A stretch of DNA of 13,412 nucleotides from Bacteroidales bacterium (lineage in GTDB: Bacteria > Bacteroidota > Bacteroidia > Bacteroidales > Muribaculaceae). Of this stretch, positions 6,213-13,412 are shown one piece after another (positions within the stretch are counted from its first letter, which is position 1; every line of letters begins with the position of its first letter). The stretch spans positions 1 through 13,412 of the forward strand of contig SFOK01000044.1 in assembly GCA_004552395.1 (NCBI GenBank), written 5' to 3'. A program made the position numbers and the translations under genes. The notes below the pieces were generated by a model, which was not told where the DNA came from, did not search any database, and saw only the letters and a program-made list of their open reading frames with translations.

Positions 6213-9200
6213 TCAGGGCGCCGAGACGGCAAGTTTGCGTGTGGCGGTGGTCTGCTGCCCCTCCTTGTCGGTGACGGTGCAGCGGTAGATGTAGATGCCG
6301 CGGGCCACGCGTGTCCCGCCGCGGTCGTTGAGATCCCAGCGGATCTGCATCGGGGCGGCTGTGGAACTGCTGTCGGCTTCGGTGTCGGCCTCCCAGACCT
6401 TGTAGCCGGAGAGGTCGTAGACCTCCATATGGCTGGTCATGCCTTCGGCCGGCATGTCGGGGCTTATGAAGAAGGTCACTCCGGAAGTGGCCGGGCTTGC
6501 GTCGGTGTAGACGCTGACGGTCGGTGTCTTGTCCGATGCCACCGTGAAGGCAAGGCTTCTGCGGGTGGAGTTGCCGGCGTTGTCCCAGACTATGAATTCG
6601 AGCGAGTGGTCACCGTCCTTCATCTCAGGCAGCGGGTAAGCTATGGAGCCGCCGCAGTAATCCTCGATGTCGGGCGTATAGTAGTTGACCACATCCTCGT
6701 AGATTCTCCGGCCGTCCACTATGATTGTCATCTGCTTACCGATGCCCGACGAGGATATGTTGATGCCGCTCTCGTCGCGTACCTGAGCCACAAATGTGGG
6801 GGTCGGGTTCACCACGGAGCCTTCGCGGAAGGCGTAGGTGTTCAAGCCCATGGCCTTGATCTCGGGGTCGATATCGTCGGTCTCCTCTTCGTCGGAGTAG
6901 CCGTAGACGTAGAACTTCTCCGTGGAGCCGTTCGCTTCGAGGCCGTCGTCGGTCCATGCGTACATGTTGAGCAGGGCCGGCGAGTAGTTGTTGTCGATCT
7001 CAAGGGGGAGAAGCAGGGTGGCTTCCCATATGCCGTTTTTCACCGGATAAGTGCCGGTGAAGAGCTTGTTCTTGCGGTCGTTGTACATCATCACCTTGCC
7101 GTCGTCCTCGCCTGTGGTGGGGTGGCCGTAGGTGGTGATGGCCCTCTCGGCGTCGAAGAGGGTGGGCGATATGCGTCCGTTGAAGTCGGTGAGTGTGGCG
7201 CCGTCGGCATCGGTGATGCGGCCGCGCACTGTCACTTTGCTCTGGGCATGAATCACCGGCAGGTCGGAATTCTCGGTGAGCGAGGTGAGGTCCGTGGAGC
7301 CGATCTGCTCTATGGCTACCCGCAGCTCGGGGTTGACTACCTTCATGGCCGGGTCGCCCATGAGGGCGTAGCGGTGGCGGTTGTCGTCGGTGTTGGGATA
7401 GTCGTTGAGGCCCATGCGGTAAATGTCGCCGAGACGCAGGGGCTTCCCTTCGGCGTCGCGGCCGAAGTAGTTGCCGGCCAGGGCGGCGTTGAAGAGTCCG
7501 TTGTTGGAGACATAGACCTTGCGGTTGGCGGCTATGAAGGCTATGGTGCCCCCTTTGGGGTTGAGCCAGAGGAGTTCGGCTGCCGATATGTTGTCGTCGT
7601 CGAAGCGCATGAACTCGCAGGTGGCGGCGAGCATGATCGGGAGGCGCTTGTTGGACATGGCGTTCACATCGGAGTATGTGAAGAGGTTCTCATGTGTGAG
7701 GCCCATGGGGTTGCCGTGGCCTATGAAGTCGATGAAGCTCACACCCTCGTTCCAGAGCTTGAGCATGCGTTCGCGTGCGGCGGGGTACGATTTGCTGGTG
7801 CCGGTGCCGAGGGGATAGGAGTCGAGATAGAGACGCTCGTAGATGAAGTCTTTGCCGTTGACTCCTTTCTGCATGTTATCGATCACTTTCTGGGCCTGAG
7901 AGAGATGCTGACCGTTGTCGGCGTCGTCGGCTATCACCATGACCTGGTTACGCCAGGCGCCCAGATCGCTCGATTTCACGTAGTTCTCGAGCTTGTCCAC
8001 GGCTATGGCGGCCTCGGAGTTGCTCTTGACCGGCATGCGGCCCACAGCCACGTTGACGCGCGCCGAGCCCATGAGGAAATAATCTTTGCAGTCCTCGAGC
8101 ATGCCTATGAAGTTGTCGGTGCCGAACGATGTGGTTTCGTTCAGCGAGTTCTCCGACTGCCAGATCGGTATGCGGGGATACCCGGCCGACTTCACTGTGG
8201 AGGTGATCATGCGGTTGTCGTAGGTGGCGCGTCCGAAGAGGAGGCAGTAGCGTATCTTCTCGGGGTTGCGGTCCCACCACATCTTGAGCAGCTTGCGGAA
8301 GGCGCTCACGTCCTGCACGCCTGATGAGAATTCGTTGTAGATCTCTTCGGGGGTGAGCACCGCCACGTCCATGCCGTCCAGGTCGCTGTGGAGCTGAGCC
8401 ACTCGCATGGCCTGCGTCATGTAGGCCTTCGGTGTGATGATCAGCATGTCGGGGGTCTCCATGGCGTGGATATCCTGTGTGGCCACGGACTGCGAGGCGG
8501 TCACTGTGGCGGTGACTTTCGCCGGTGTGAAGGCCACGTAGAAGCGCGAACCTTCGAGTGCCTGGAAACTTATCTTGCCGGACTGCGCCTTCACGTCGAG
8601 GATCACGGGACGGGACGCGTCGGTGATGTCCCAGACCTGTGTGGTTGCGTCGCAGCCGCTTATCTCGAGAGTCTCCGTCACACGTGTGGAGGCCCGGTGG
8701 TTGAAGCAGAGGAATCCCTCGTCGGGTATGTTGAGCCGACGCGGGTAGATCAGGCGTATGTAGTCGAGGCGGGAGAGGTAAGTGAGCGAGACGCCTTCGG
8801 GCTTGTAGGTGATCTGAATGTCGATCTTCTCCTTGCCGTCGTCGGGTATGTCGTAGATGAATGAGCCAAGACGGGTGAGAATGTCGGAGTAACCGCCGGT
8901 GAGGCCGGCTACTTCGCAGTCTTCAAGCTCTATGTCGTTGGCTTTCAGCTGGAAGATATTTTTGCCCAAGGCCGATTTGGCCGCTAACTGTATCGTCATC
9001 TCGGGGTCGCCCTTGGCGCGGTCTTTGAGCTCGAAGGGAAACGACTGCAGCGTCTTGGAGCGGAAATCTTCGCCGAGAAGCATACGGCCTGTGGTGCCGG
9101 GGGCCGCCTGCTCGCTCTCATGGATAAGCATGCAGGGGAATGTGCGCACCACCGAGTCGGTCACTTCGGTCTTCGGTGAGAATGTGGGCCATGTGGGCGT

Positions 9201-9719
9201 CTGCTCCACGTCGCGGTTGGAGAGGAAGTAGAAGCTCTCCTGCGAGTAGGGGTTCTGCTCGTGGGTCAGGGTGGAGGATCCGGAATAGGCCCGGCGGATC
9301 GTGCCGGTGCCGTAGAAGAGTATACCTTTGTCGGTGCGGACCACAGGCTGCATCGGCAGGTCGTCTGGCTGCAGGGATGCGTTGAGTATCTCGGATATGA
9401 CGTTGCCGCCGTAGCCGTAGACATTCACCTTGGAGGCGTCGCTGAAGCCCATGGTCTTGAGCTGCTGATTGCTGATGAAATATACACCGGCTGAGGGCAC
9501 ACGCACTTTCACCCATTTGCCCTGCGAGAGAACAGATGAGGCGGTATAGTGCGAGGTGTCGAACGCACGGGCGCTCTCCGAGCCGAGTGTCACGGCTCCG
9601 AGCATGGCGACGGCTGCAAGCACCGGAATTATCAGCGCTTTAAGCAGTATCTGCCGAAGCCGGGAGGGTAAAGCCGGAGCGGCGGTCTGTGCGTGGGTAT
9701 GTGGAGTGAGAGTGATCAT
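6213..9719 (-). CDS. porU: PorU, type IX secretion system sortase (gingipain-like C25 peptidase)
   Basis: 1168 residues, close to the usual PorU length. A signal peptide with a long basic n-region ends near 52 (..ESARA-F). The mature start SSVLSQGKWVKVRVPSAGVY (61-80) is typical of PorU. The C25 caspase-like domain spans about 424-795: FIGHGNPMG (665-673) gives catalytic His668 and LAATCEF (697-703) gives catalytic Cys701. The domain closes with ALMGDPAMKV (785-794). Beta-sandwich segments follow, and the protein ends in a T9SS-type C-terminal domain with MEVYDLSGYKVW (1098-1109) and ARGIYIYRCTV (1139-1149), finishing KLAVSAP. In P. gingivalis PorU sits on the cell surface, removes the C-terminal signal of secreted proteins and joins them to A-LPS. 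The partner porV, often next to it, is not in this window; polysaccharide export genes follow instead. I see no convincing promoter in the 204 bp upstream. Confidence 0.95.
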   Translation of the reverse strand: MITLTPHTHAQTAAPALPSRLRQILLKALIIPVLAAVAMLGAVTLGSESARAFDTSHYTASSVLSQGKWVKVRVPSAGVYFISNQQLKTMGFSDASKVNVYGYGGNVISEILNASLQPDDLPMQPVVRTDKGILFYGTGTIRRAYSGSSTLTHEQNPYSQESFYFLSNRDVEQTPTWPTFSPKTEVTDSVVRTFPCMLIHESEQAAPGTTGRMLLGEDFRSKTLQSFPFELKDRAKGDPEMTIQLAAKSALGKNIFQLKANDIELEDCEVAGLTGGYSDILTRLGSFIYDIPDDGKEKIDIQITYKPEGVSLTYLSRLDYIRLIYPRRLNIPDEGFLCFNHRASTRVTETLEISGCDATTQVWDITDASRPVILDVKAQSGKISFQALEGSRFYVAFTPAKVTATVTASQSVATQDIHAMETPDMLIITPKAYMTQAMRVAQLHSDLDGMDVAVLTPEEIYNEFSSGVQDVSAFRKLLKMWWDRNPEKIRYCLLFGRATYDNRMITSTVKSAGYPRIPIWQSENSLNETTSFGTDNFIGMLEDCKDYFLMGSARVNVAVGRMPVKSNSEAAIAVDKLENYVKSSDLGAWRNQVMVIADDADNGQHLSQAQKVIDNMQKGVNGKDFIYERLYLDSYPLGTGTSKSYPAARERMLKLWNEGVSFIDFIGHGNPMGLTHENLFTYSDVNAMSNKRLPIMLAATCEFMRFDDDNISAAELLWLNPKGGTIAFIAANRKVYVSNNGLFNAALAGNYFGRDAEGKPLRLGDIYRMGLNDYPNTDDNRHRYALMGDPAMKVVNPELRVAIEQIGSTDLTSLTENSDLPVIHAQSKVTVRGRITDADGATLTDFNGRISPTLFDAERAITTYGHPTTGEDDGKVMMYNDRKNKLFTGTYPVKNGIWEATLLLPLEIDNNYSPALLNMYAWTDDGLEANGSTEKFYVYGYSDEEETDDIDPEIKAMGLNTYAFREGSVVNPTPTFVAQVRDESGINISSSGIGKQMTIIVDGRRIYEDVVNYYTPDIEDYCGGSIAYPLPEMKDGDHSLEFIVWDNAGNSTRRSLAFTVASDKTPTVSVYTDASPATSGVTFFISPDMPAEGMTSHMEVYDLSGYKVWEADTEADSSSTAAPMQIRWDLNDRGGTRVARGIYIYRCTVTDKEGQQTTATRKLAVSAP

Positions 9720-9737
9720 CTGTTGTCTTTAAATCGG

Positions 9738-9751
9738 CGGAGCTGGCTCCG
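9738..9751. other. Short perfect palindrome upstream of porU
   Basis: CGGAGC, GC-rich two-base centre, GCTCCG: a 6-bp inverted repeat about 20 bp before the porU start codon. It could form a small hairpin in the leader or be a protein site. No other support. Confidence 0.3.
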
Positions 9752-9883
9752 GGTTAGGGAGAGGTTTGCGGAGTGTCTCCAAGCTATAAACGGCGCCGGA
9801 CCTTTTATATTGTGAAGATTCGGACGCCGCGGTGCAGTTTATGTCGTCAGAACCGGCGGATGCGCGGGAGCGTTTAAGCCGAC

Positions 9884-9909
9884 GGCCGAAGGAGGTGCCC
9901 GATTCGGCC
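9884..9909 (-). other. Stem-loop downstream of GYF_2/CD225 gene
   Basis: GGCCGAA (9884-9890) and TTCGGCC (9903-9909) form a GC-rich 7-bp stem with a 12-nt loop, 14 nt past the stop codon of the gene ending at 9924. No T run follows on the minus strand, so it is not a standard terminator. It may stabilise or attenuate the transcript between this gene and porU. Confidence 0.4.
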
Positions 9910-9923
9910 TGAGGATGGCGTTG

Positions 9924-10544
9924 CTAACCCATGAGGGCGCGGACGAACACGGCTATCAGTATCAGGCCGAAGGAGAACGCCAGACCGGCAGAGATCTTGC
10001 CTCGTCGCGCGAACTCGTGGGCCTCCTCTTTGTGCCCTTCGTTCCACGCTTTCAGCGCCTTGCGGGCCTGGTAGACGGCCCAGAGGCCGAGCGGGAAGAA
10101 GAAGATCACGGAGAAGAGGATCGGGTAGGGATACCAGGTCGTGGGCGCCTTCGATGTGTCTTCGGGCGCATCGGGATCGGGCCAGTCGAAGTCGGTCTGT
10201 GATTTCATAAGCGGCCAGCGGAGACCGAACGGCACGTTATTGAGCTTGCGGAGCCTTTCCTCCTCTTCGGGAGTGAGGGTACGCGGTCCCGGTGTGGACG
10301 CCGCGGACTGTCCCGGCTGTCCCGGCTGAGCCGCATTCTCCACAGGCACAGCTACTTGCGGGTGCATGCGGTCGAACAGCCGCCGACGGAAGTAGCGGCA
10401 AATCTCGCCGTCGTCGCGCGCGGGCTGCCAGTCGTCGTAGTCCTTGCACCACACGTAAGTGTCGGGACGAACGCCGGCTGCCGCGAGCTCATCGAGTGTA
10501 AATGGGCCTTCCTGCCGGCCCTCTATCATTGCGAAGTATTTCAA
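9924..10544 (-). CDS. GYF_2 domain protein with CD225/dispanin-like membrane tail
   Basis: 206 residues. The N-terminal GYF_2 domain (about 2-50) shows YFAMIEGRQEGPF (3-15), LDEL and the TYVWCKDYDDWQPA pattern (29-42). A Pro/Gln/Ser linker (70-95) and a charged segment follow. The C-terminus has two hydrophobic helices (about 139-158 and 186-204) around a basic loop, YQARKALKAWNEGHKEEAHEFARRGK (158-183), the arrangement of CD225/dispanin-type proteins. Bacterial GYF_2 proteins of this layout are common in Bacteroidales and have no assigned function. GYF domains in other organisms bind proline-rich peptides, so a membrane adaptor is plausible. It lies 137 bp after the NlpC/P60 gene and 204 bp before porU, same strand. 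The start at 10544 places the GYF strand at once, as in its neighbour. Confidence 0.85.
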   Translation of the reverse strand: MKYFAMIEGRQEGPFTLDELAAAGVRPDTYVWCKDYDDWQPARDDGEICRYFRRRLFDRMHPQVAVPVENAAQPGQPGQSAASTPGPRTLTPEEEERLRKLNNVPFGLRWPLMKSQTDFDWPDPDAPEDTSKAPTTWYPYPILFSVIFFFPLGLWAVYQARKALKAWNEGHKEEAHEFARRGKISAGLAFSFGLILIAVFVRALMG

Positions 10545-10584
10545 TTTTAATCAGTTAGCGTTAATCGGTTTAAACGGTCATCAA

Positions 10585-10656
10585 CCTTGCATCCGTCTCG
10601 GTCAGCGGCCTTGCATCCGGCTCGGTCAGCGGCCTTGCATCCGGCTCGGTTAGCAA
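10585..10656. repeat. Three tandem copies of a 24-bp unit in the intergenic gap
   Basis: Units at 10585-10608, 10609-10632 and 10633-10656, each starting CCTTGCATCCG and continuing with a CTCGGT(C/T)AGC segment. Units 1 and 2 differ by one base; unit 3 differs at its 3' end. They fill about half of the 137-bp gap between the NlpC/P60 stop and the next GYF_2 start. There are no spacers, so this is not a CRISPR array. The period of 24 would preserve a frame, but no frame on the minus strand joins it to either gene. Confidence 0.85.
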
Positions 10657-10681
10657 TATTTGACTTTCAATCGGTTGATGT

Positions 10682-11869
10682 TCAGTTGGTTGCGCCGAAG
10701 AAGAATCTGTTGGCGCGGCGGCCGGTCTCGGAAGGTGCGGTCACGCGACGTACTTGAGCGGGCGCGATTGGGTGATAGTCAAACGTTTGCGGTTTGAGGC
10801 CGCTCTCGTTTGAGGAGCCGAAGCTGCCCCGAGGCGACGGTTTGAGCCTGTTTATGCGCACCAGACCGGAGCTGTGAAGCATTAGGCCGTCGCCGATGTA
10901 GAGCCCCACGTGATTCACCTTGCCGGATCGTCCGGTGAAGAACACGAGATCGCCGGGGCGGGCCCCGGCGGGTTCTACTTCTTGGCCTACAAGCGCTTGT
11001 TGCCAGGCGTCGCGCGGCAGTGCTATCCCGATGCTCTTATAGAGCGTCTGCGTGAGACCGGAACAGTCCGACGCTTTCGACGATGTGCCGCCCCAGAGGT
11101 ATTCCTGTCCTAACTGGCTGAGGCCCCGTAGGATAGCTTGCTGCATGTCGTTGCTCTCGCTGCCGTTGCCGCTTTCTATGTCGTTGCCGCTCTCGCTGCT
11201 CTCTACGCTTTCTCTGCTCGCTTTGCTCCCGCCTTCGGAGACGAGGGCAGGATCGTTGAGAAAAGGCCGGAACGGCTCTGTGGCTGCAAGCGCCACGAAT
11301 CCGCGTCGGCCGTCGGGTGTCATCACCGCAATCAGCTCTGTCTGAGAGATTTCGGCCTGGACTGCCGAATCGGGTACTGTCTCGAGCACGCAGCCGAGGT
11401 TGAGCGGCGACAGATACGGCAACGAAGCATCGCCGCTGAGCATCTCGGCGCTGTTGACGGTCACAATCACACGCTCGGCTTTCTGCCACTCGGCGAAACG
11501 GTCAGCCGACATCTGCCGGAGCGAGTTGCCGATCATAAAGCCCTGATAGCCATCGGGCATCTCGACCTGTAGCCACTCGGTATCAGCGGCCGGACCGAGT
11601 ATCTTCACGGGCGTGCCCATCACGCCCTGAGAGGCGAGCTCGGCGCTGTGGGCAGGTGCGGTCCGCAGATTGGCAACCGGCACTTTCACTACCGCCCAAG
11701 GCTCGGCACTTCGTCCCGCAAACGGAAACATGAGCAGCGACAACGCTGTCAGCATCAGTGCTTTACCGCGTCGGGTTGTGAACCGTCCAAGCCCGAGGGA
11801 GGCCGTGAGCCGTTTAAGCCTGAGGACGGCCGAGAGCGGGGAAAGTTTTATGACCGCGGCCACGCTCAT
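10682..11869 (-). CDS. Exported SH3b-NlpC/P60 cell-wall endopeptidase
   Basis: 395 residues. A hydrophobic signal (38-53, ending GRSA) is preceded by an unusually long basic n-region. An SH3b-type domain (about 56-115) and a second SH3-like domain (about 130-200) follow, then a Ser/Glu/Asn-rich linker (211-241). The NlpC/P60 domain (about 243-395) carries Cys269 in SDCSGL, His320 in VNHVGLYIGDG and His332 in MLHSSG, the expected catalytic triad. Such enzymes cut stem peptides of peptidoglycan, typically next to the diamino acid, in the periplasm. Its ATG overlaps the stop of the upstream GYF_2 gene by one base (TGATG), which favours this start and translational coupling. A start at the internal ATG of residue 39 would leave a short, more ordinary signal peptide and is the alternative. 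Confidence 0.88.
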   Translation of the reverse strand: MSVAAVIKLSPLSAVLRLKRLTASLGLGRFTTRRGKALMLTALSLLMFPFAGRSAEPWAVVKVPVANLRTAPAHSAELASQGVMGTPVKILGPAADTEWLQVEMPDGYQGFMIGNSLRQMSADRFAEWQKAERVIVTVNSAEMLSGDASLPYLSPLNLGCVLETVPDSAVQAEISQTELIAVMTPDGRRGFVALAATEPFRPFLNDPALVSEGGSKASRESVESSESGNDIESGNGSESNDMQQAILRGLSQLGQEYLWGGTSSKASDCSGLTQTLYKSIGIALPRDAWQQALVGQEVEPAGARPGDLVFFTGRSGKVNHVGLYIGDGLMLHSSGLVRINRLKPSPRGSFGSSNESGLKPQTFDYHPIAPAQVRRVTAPSETGRRANRFFFGATN

Positions 11870-12948
11870 CAGAATGCGTCTGCCCTTAATAGGAAGTAAA
11901 CGAGTGCTCCGGCTACTCCCAGACTCGCAAAGAGTGTGGCCAGACCGTAGCCTGTGGCCAGGCCGCTGCTCTTGGCGGCTCGGCCGGGAAGACCGTTTTT
12001 GTAAGCGCTTTTCGCCTTGGATGCCTGCACGAGGCCGGCGATGGCCGGTACGGCGGTGAGGGCCACAATCATAGCCGACATGGTAGTGAGTTCTGCCTCC
12101 TGCATGCCGCAGTAGTCATATATATCGTCCACGACGCTACGAATGTTGGCGCAGGCTAAGCATGCTATCGACACTAACAGCCAGACAATGAAGCCGATCA
12201 CTGGCGCTGACGTGGGGTTGCCGTAGACATCCTCCTCCACGGCAGGCTCCTGAACCGGATAGTTCTGTACGGGAGTGCCGACATAGCCGGCGTTCTGGCC
12301 GTAAATCTGCGCGTCAGGCATCTGCACGGTGGTCTGAGTGGTGATCACCGGCTCGCTGACAGGAGGCAGTGGGAGACCGTCGGCGGCTGAGGGCTGCGCG
12401 TTAAGTTCCGGATAATCAGTATATTTATGCCATGTCGTGTCACCTTTGCGTATCACGGGCTGCGACGGACTGCTTAGGTTGGCTGCGACCTCCGAAGCGG
12501 TGTAAGGGCCTGTGGGCTGGCCGTTTACCGCCAGGAACCAGACGGCCTCCTCCTGTGCTGCCGGGGCCTGTTCCACAGTCGGCTGAGGAAATCCGCCGGG
12601 CTGGGCCGCTGCTCCGGGCGTCTGGGGAGCCTTGGGCTGACGCATCTCCTCCTCGGCGCGACGGCGACGGCGCTCCTCCTCAGCCTCGCGACGCAGACGC
12701 TCGGCCATAGCCCCGTCGGGCGCGGCTACCTTCGGCTGCTCCGGCTTCTTCGGCTGAGCCTTCGGCTTTGTGAACACCGAAGCAAGCTCCGGAATATCCG
12801 ACGCGTTGATGAATTCTGAGCCTCCGCCGATCACGAAGACACGGGTCTGAGGCGTGAAATCCTGCATGCCGGCAAGATCCTCCTTGCTGTAAGGACCTGA
12901 TTGAGCGCCGTTCAGCACTATGTAATATTTTTTCTCATTATCAGCCAT
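11869..12948 (-). CDS. Double GYF_2 domain membrane protein
   Basis: 359 residues. The first GYF_2 domain is at about 7-57 (YYIVLNGAQSGPYSKEDL, 8-25) and the second at about 135-183 (WFLAVNGQPTGPYTASEV, 137-154, with TTWHKYTDYPEL later). Between them is a charged Arg/Glu helix (80-103), probably a single long helix or coiled coil, then a Pro/Gln-rich stretch. After a Pro-rich linker (186-247) come three hydrophobic helices (about 248-267, 289-306 and 331-353), with SKAKSAYKNG (310-319) between the last two, as in small-inclusion membrane proteins next to GYF_2 domains. The GYF domains are expected in the cytoplasm. No function is known; coupling to the NlpC/P60 gene suggests a role in envelope upkeep. 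It is the first gene of the run, behind a repeat-rich leader. Confidence 0.83.
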   Translation of the reverse strand: MADNEKKYYIVLNGAQSGPYSKEDLAGMQDFTPQTRVFVIGGGSEFINASDIPELASVFTKPKAQPKKPEQPKVAAPDGAMAERLRREAEEERRRRRAEEEMRQPKAPQTPGAAAQPGGFPQPTVEQAPAAQEEAVWFLAVNGQPTGPYTASEVAANLSSPSQPVIRKGDTTWHKYTDYPELNAQPSAADGLPLPPVSEPVITTQTTVQMPDAQIYGQNAGYVGTPVQNYPVQEPAVEEDVYGNPTSAPVIGFIVWLLVSIACLACANIRSVVDDIYDYCGMQEAELTTMSAMIVALTAVPAIAGLVQASKAKSAYKNGLPGRAAKSSGLATGYGLATLFASLGVAGALVYFLLRADAF

Positions 12949-12959
12949 AATTCAAACTG

Positions 12960-12989
12960 TTTATCTAATTTAACTATTTATCTAATTTA
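12960..12989. repeat. Pair of 13-bp direct repeats TTTATCTAATTTA
   Basis: Exact copies at 12960-12972 and 12977-12989, 17 bp apart, starting 11 bp upstream of the double-GYF_2 start codon. They sit in the leader close to where the ribosome binds. A degenerate relative may lie near 13075-13088. Confidence 0.75.
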
Positions 12990-13077
12990 TTTTTTGTCTC
13001 TGTAGTATCAGATTTTATATGATCCGTTGGTTTATTTTTGTCTCTGTAAAATCAGATTTTATCTGATCCGGTGGTTT
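12986..13077. repeat. Tandem pair of ~47-bp repeats, each with a palindrome
   Basis: Copies at 12986-13033 and 13031-13077 begin TTTATTTTT(T)GTCTCTGTA and end in GATCCG(T/G)TGGTTT. The right copy holds a perfect inverted repeat, ATCAGATTTTATCTGAT (13051-13067). The left copy has the same site with one mismatch (13007-13023). The two sites are 44 bp apart, about four helical turns. Tandem operator sites and paired leader hairpins both fit. Confidence 0.8.
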
Positions 13078-13143
13078 CTCTAATCTATATCACTTTCAAT
13101 AATTATAGCCTGTGATATTGATTAATCCATAACTCAATATCAG

Positions 13144-13163
13144 CAAGCAGCAATCGCTGCTTG
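13144..13163. other. Perfect 8-bp stem-loop in the leader
   Basis: CAAGCAGC, loop AATC, GCTGCTTG. It lies just downstream of the minus-strand -7 box, so it would be near the 5' end of the transcript. No T run follows on either strand, which argues against a terminator; a 5' stabilising hairpin or a protein site is more likely. Confidence 0.55.
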
Positions 13164-13176
13164 TCCATTTCAGATG

Positions 13177-13192
13177 CAAAAATACAAAAATA
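13177..13192 (-). promoter_or_regulatory. Candidate promoter for the GYF_2 gene run
   Basis: On the minus strand TATTTTTG occurs at 13184-13177 and again at 13192-13185; both match TAnnTTTG. No TTG is found at the ideal -33 distance, which lowers confidence. Starting here, the leader would be about 220 nt and include the hairpin and both repeat sets. Confidence 0.45.
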
Positions 13193-13296
13193 ATCTCGGA
13201 TATCCTAATCCCCGCCACGATACTTCCTTCACCCCACCTCCCGCAGAACTGTTTAGTCTACTTTATTCACTGGCCGGAAACCTCAAAAAATTTTCT

Positions 13297-13304
13297 TGTC
13301 TTTG
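13297..13304 (+). promoter_or_regulatory. Possible plus-strand -7 box for a gene beyond the right edge
   Basis: TGTCTTTG followed by CA differs from TAnnTTTG at one base. No clear -33 TTG is present. Together with the Shine-Dalgarno-like sequence at the window end it suggests a divergent gene. Confidence 0.3.
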
Positions 13305-13402
13305 CATATTACTTTAACCTCTATCTCCGCATAGCTCATATTAACGCCGGTATCAGAATCCAACCCGACAAATCAACGGATTGGATCTTTCCTTCTTCCT
13401 CG

Positions 13403-13408
13403 AAGGAG
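13403..13408 (+). promoter_or_regulatory. Shine-Dalgarno-like AAGGAG at the right edge
   Basis: AAGGAG lies 4 nt before the window ends, so a start codon would be expected within a few bases outside. TCCTTC and GAAGGA upstream of and over it could pair and partly hide the site. No plus-strand start is seen inside the window. Confidence 0.3.
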
Positions 13409-13412
13409 ACAC

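Larger units (their letters stand above)
12949..13412. other. AT-rich upstream region of the minus-strand run
   Basis: 464 bp without a recognisable gene. From left to right it contains a pair of 13-bp direct repeats, a tandem pair of about 47-bp repeats with internal palindromes, a perfect hairpin, two overlapping minus-strand -7 boxes, and a possible plus-strand promoter and ribosome binding site at the far right. It is likely a divergent control region between the GYF_2 gene and a gene starting beyond 13412. Confidence 0.6.

Noticed and set aside
6429..8324. Plus-strand open frame of 631 codons opposite porU
   Set aside because: It is antisense to the well-supported catalytic region of PorU, its protein is Val/Gly/His-rich without a recognisable domain, and such frames arise from strong codon bias on the coding strand.
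9800..9830. TATAAAAGG-like and TATAGCTTGG sequences as a porU promoter
   Set aside because: Neither matches TAnnTTTG fully and no -33 TTG lies at the right distance.
10585..10656. CRISPR array
   Set aside because: The 24-bp units abut each other with no unique spacers, and no cas genes are present.
13144..13163. Rho-independent terminator
   Set aside because: The stem is good but no T run follows on either strand.

Overview
The window looks like chromosomal DNA from an anaerobic member of the Bacteroidota, order Bacteroidales. The evidence is a type IX secretion sortase (PorU), a Bacteroides-type N-acyltransferase, two GYF_2 membrane proteins, and promoter-like boxes of the Bacteroidota form TAnnTTTG. 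A gut family such as Muribaculaceae would fit, but that is inference. Genes are GC-rich, while the two large intergenic regions are AT-rich. All recognisable genes lie on the minus strand, so transcription runs from right to left.

Right edge (12949-13412): an AT-rich intergenic region with nested tandem repeats, a strong hairpin and a minus-strand promoter candidate. At its far end are a weak plus-strand promoter and a Shine-Dalgarno-like sequence, suggesting a divergent gene that starts just outside the window.

Envelope block (9924-12948): a double-GYF_2 membrane protein overlaps by one base (TGATG) an exported SH3b-NlpC/P60 cell-wall hydrolase. A 137-bp gap with a 24-bp unit repeated three times follows, then a second GYF_2 membrane protein with a CD225/dispanin-like tail.

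Sortase and glycan block (1071-9719): porU, a Wza-like outer-membrane export lipoprotein, a Wzz-like chain-length regulator, a Wzy-like polymerase and a family 2 glycosyltransferase follow at 11-66 bp spacing, which looks like one operon. In Porphyromonas gingivalis PorU cleaves secreted proteins and joins them to an anionic lipopolysaccharide. A sortase directly upstream of polymer assembly and export genes therefore raises the possibility that the locus makes the glycan to which secreted proteins are attached. That link is a hypothesis.

Left edge (1-1070): after a candidate terminator come a putative dispersed intergenic element and then the 5' part of a GlsB-like N-acyltransferase (glycine lipid synthesis) with its own well-formed promoter. 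This gene runs off the left end.
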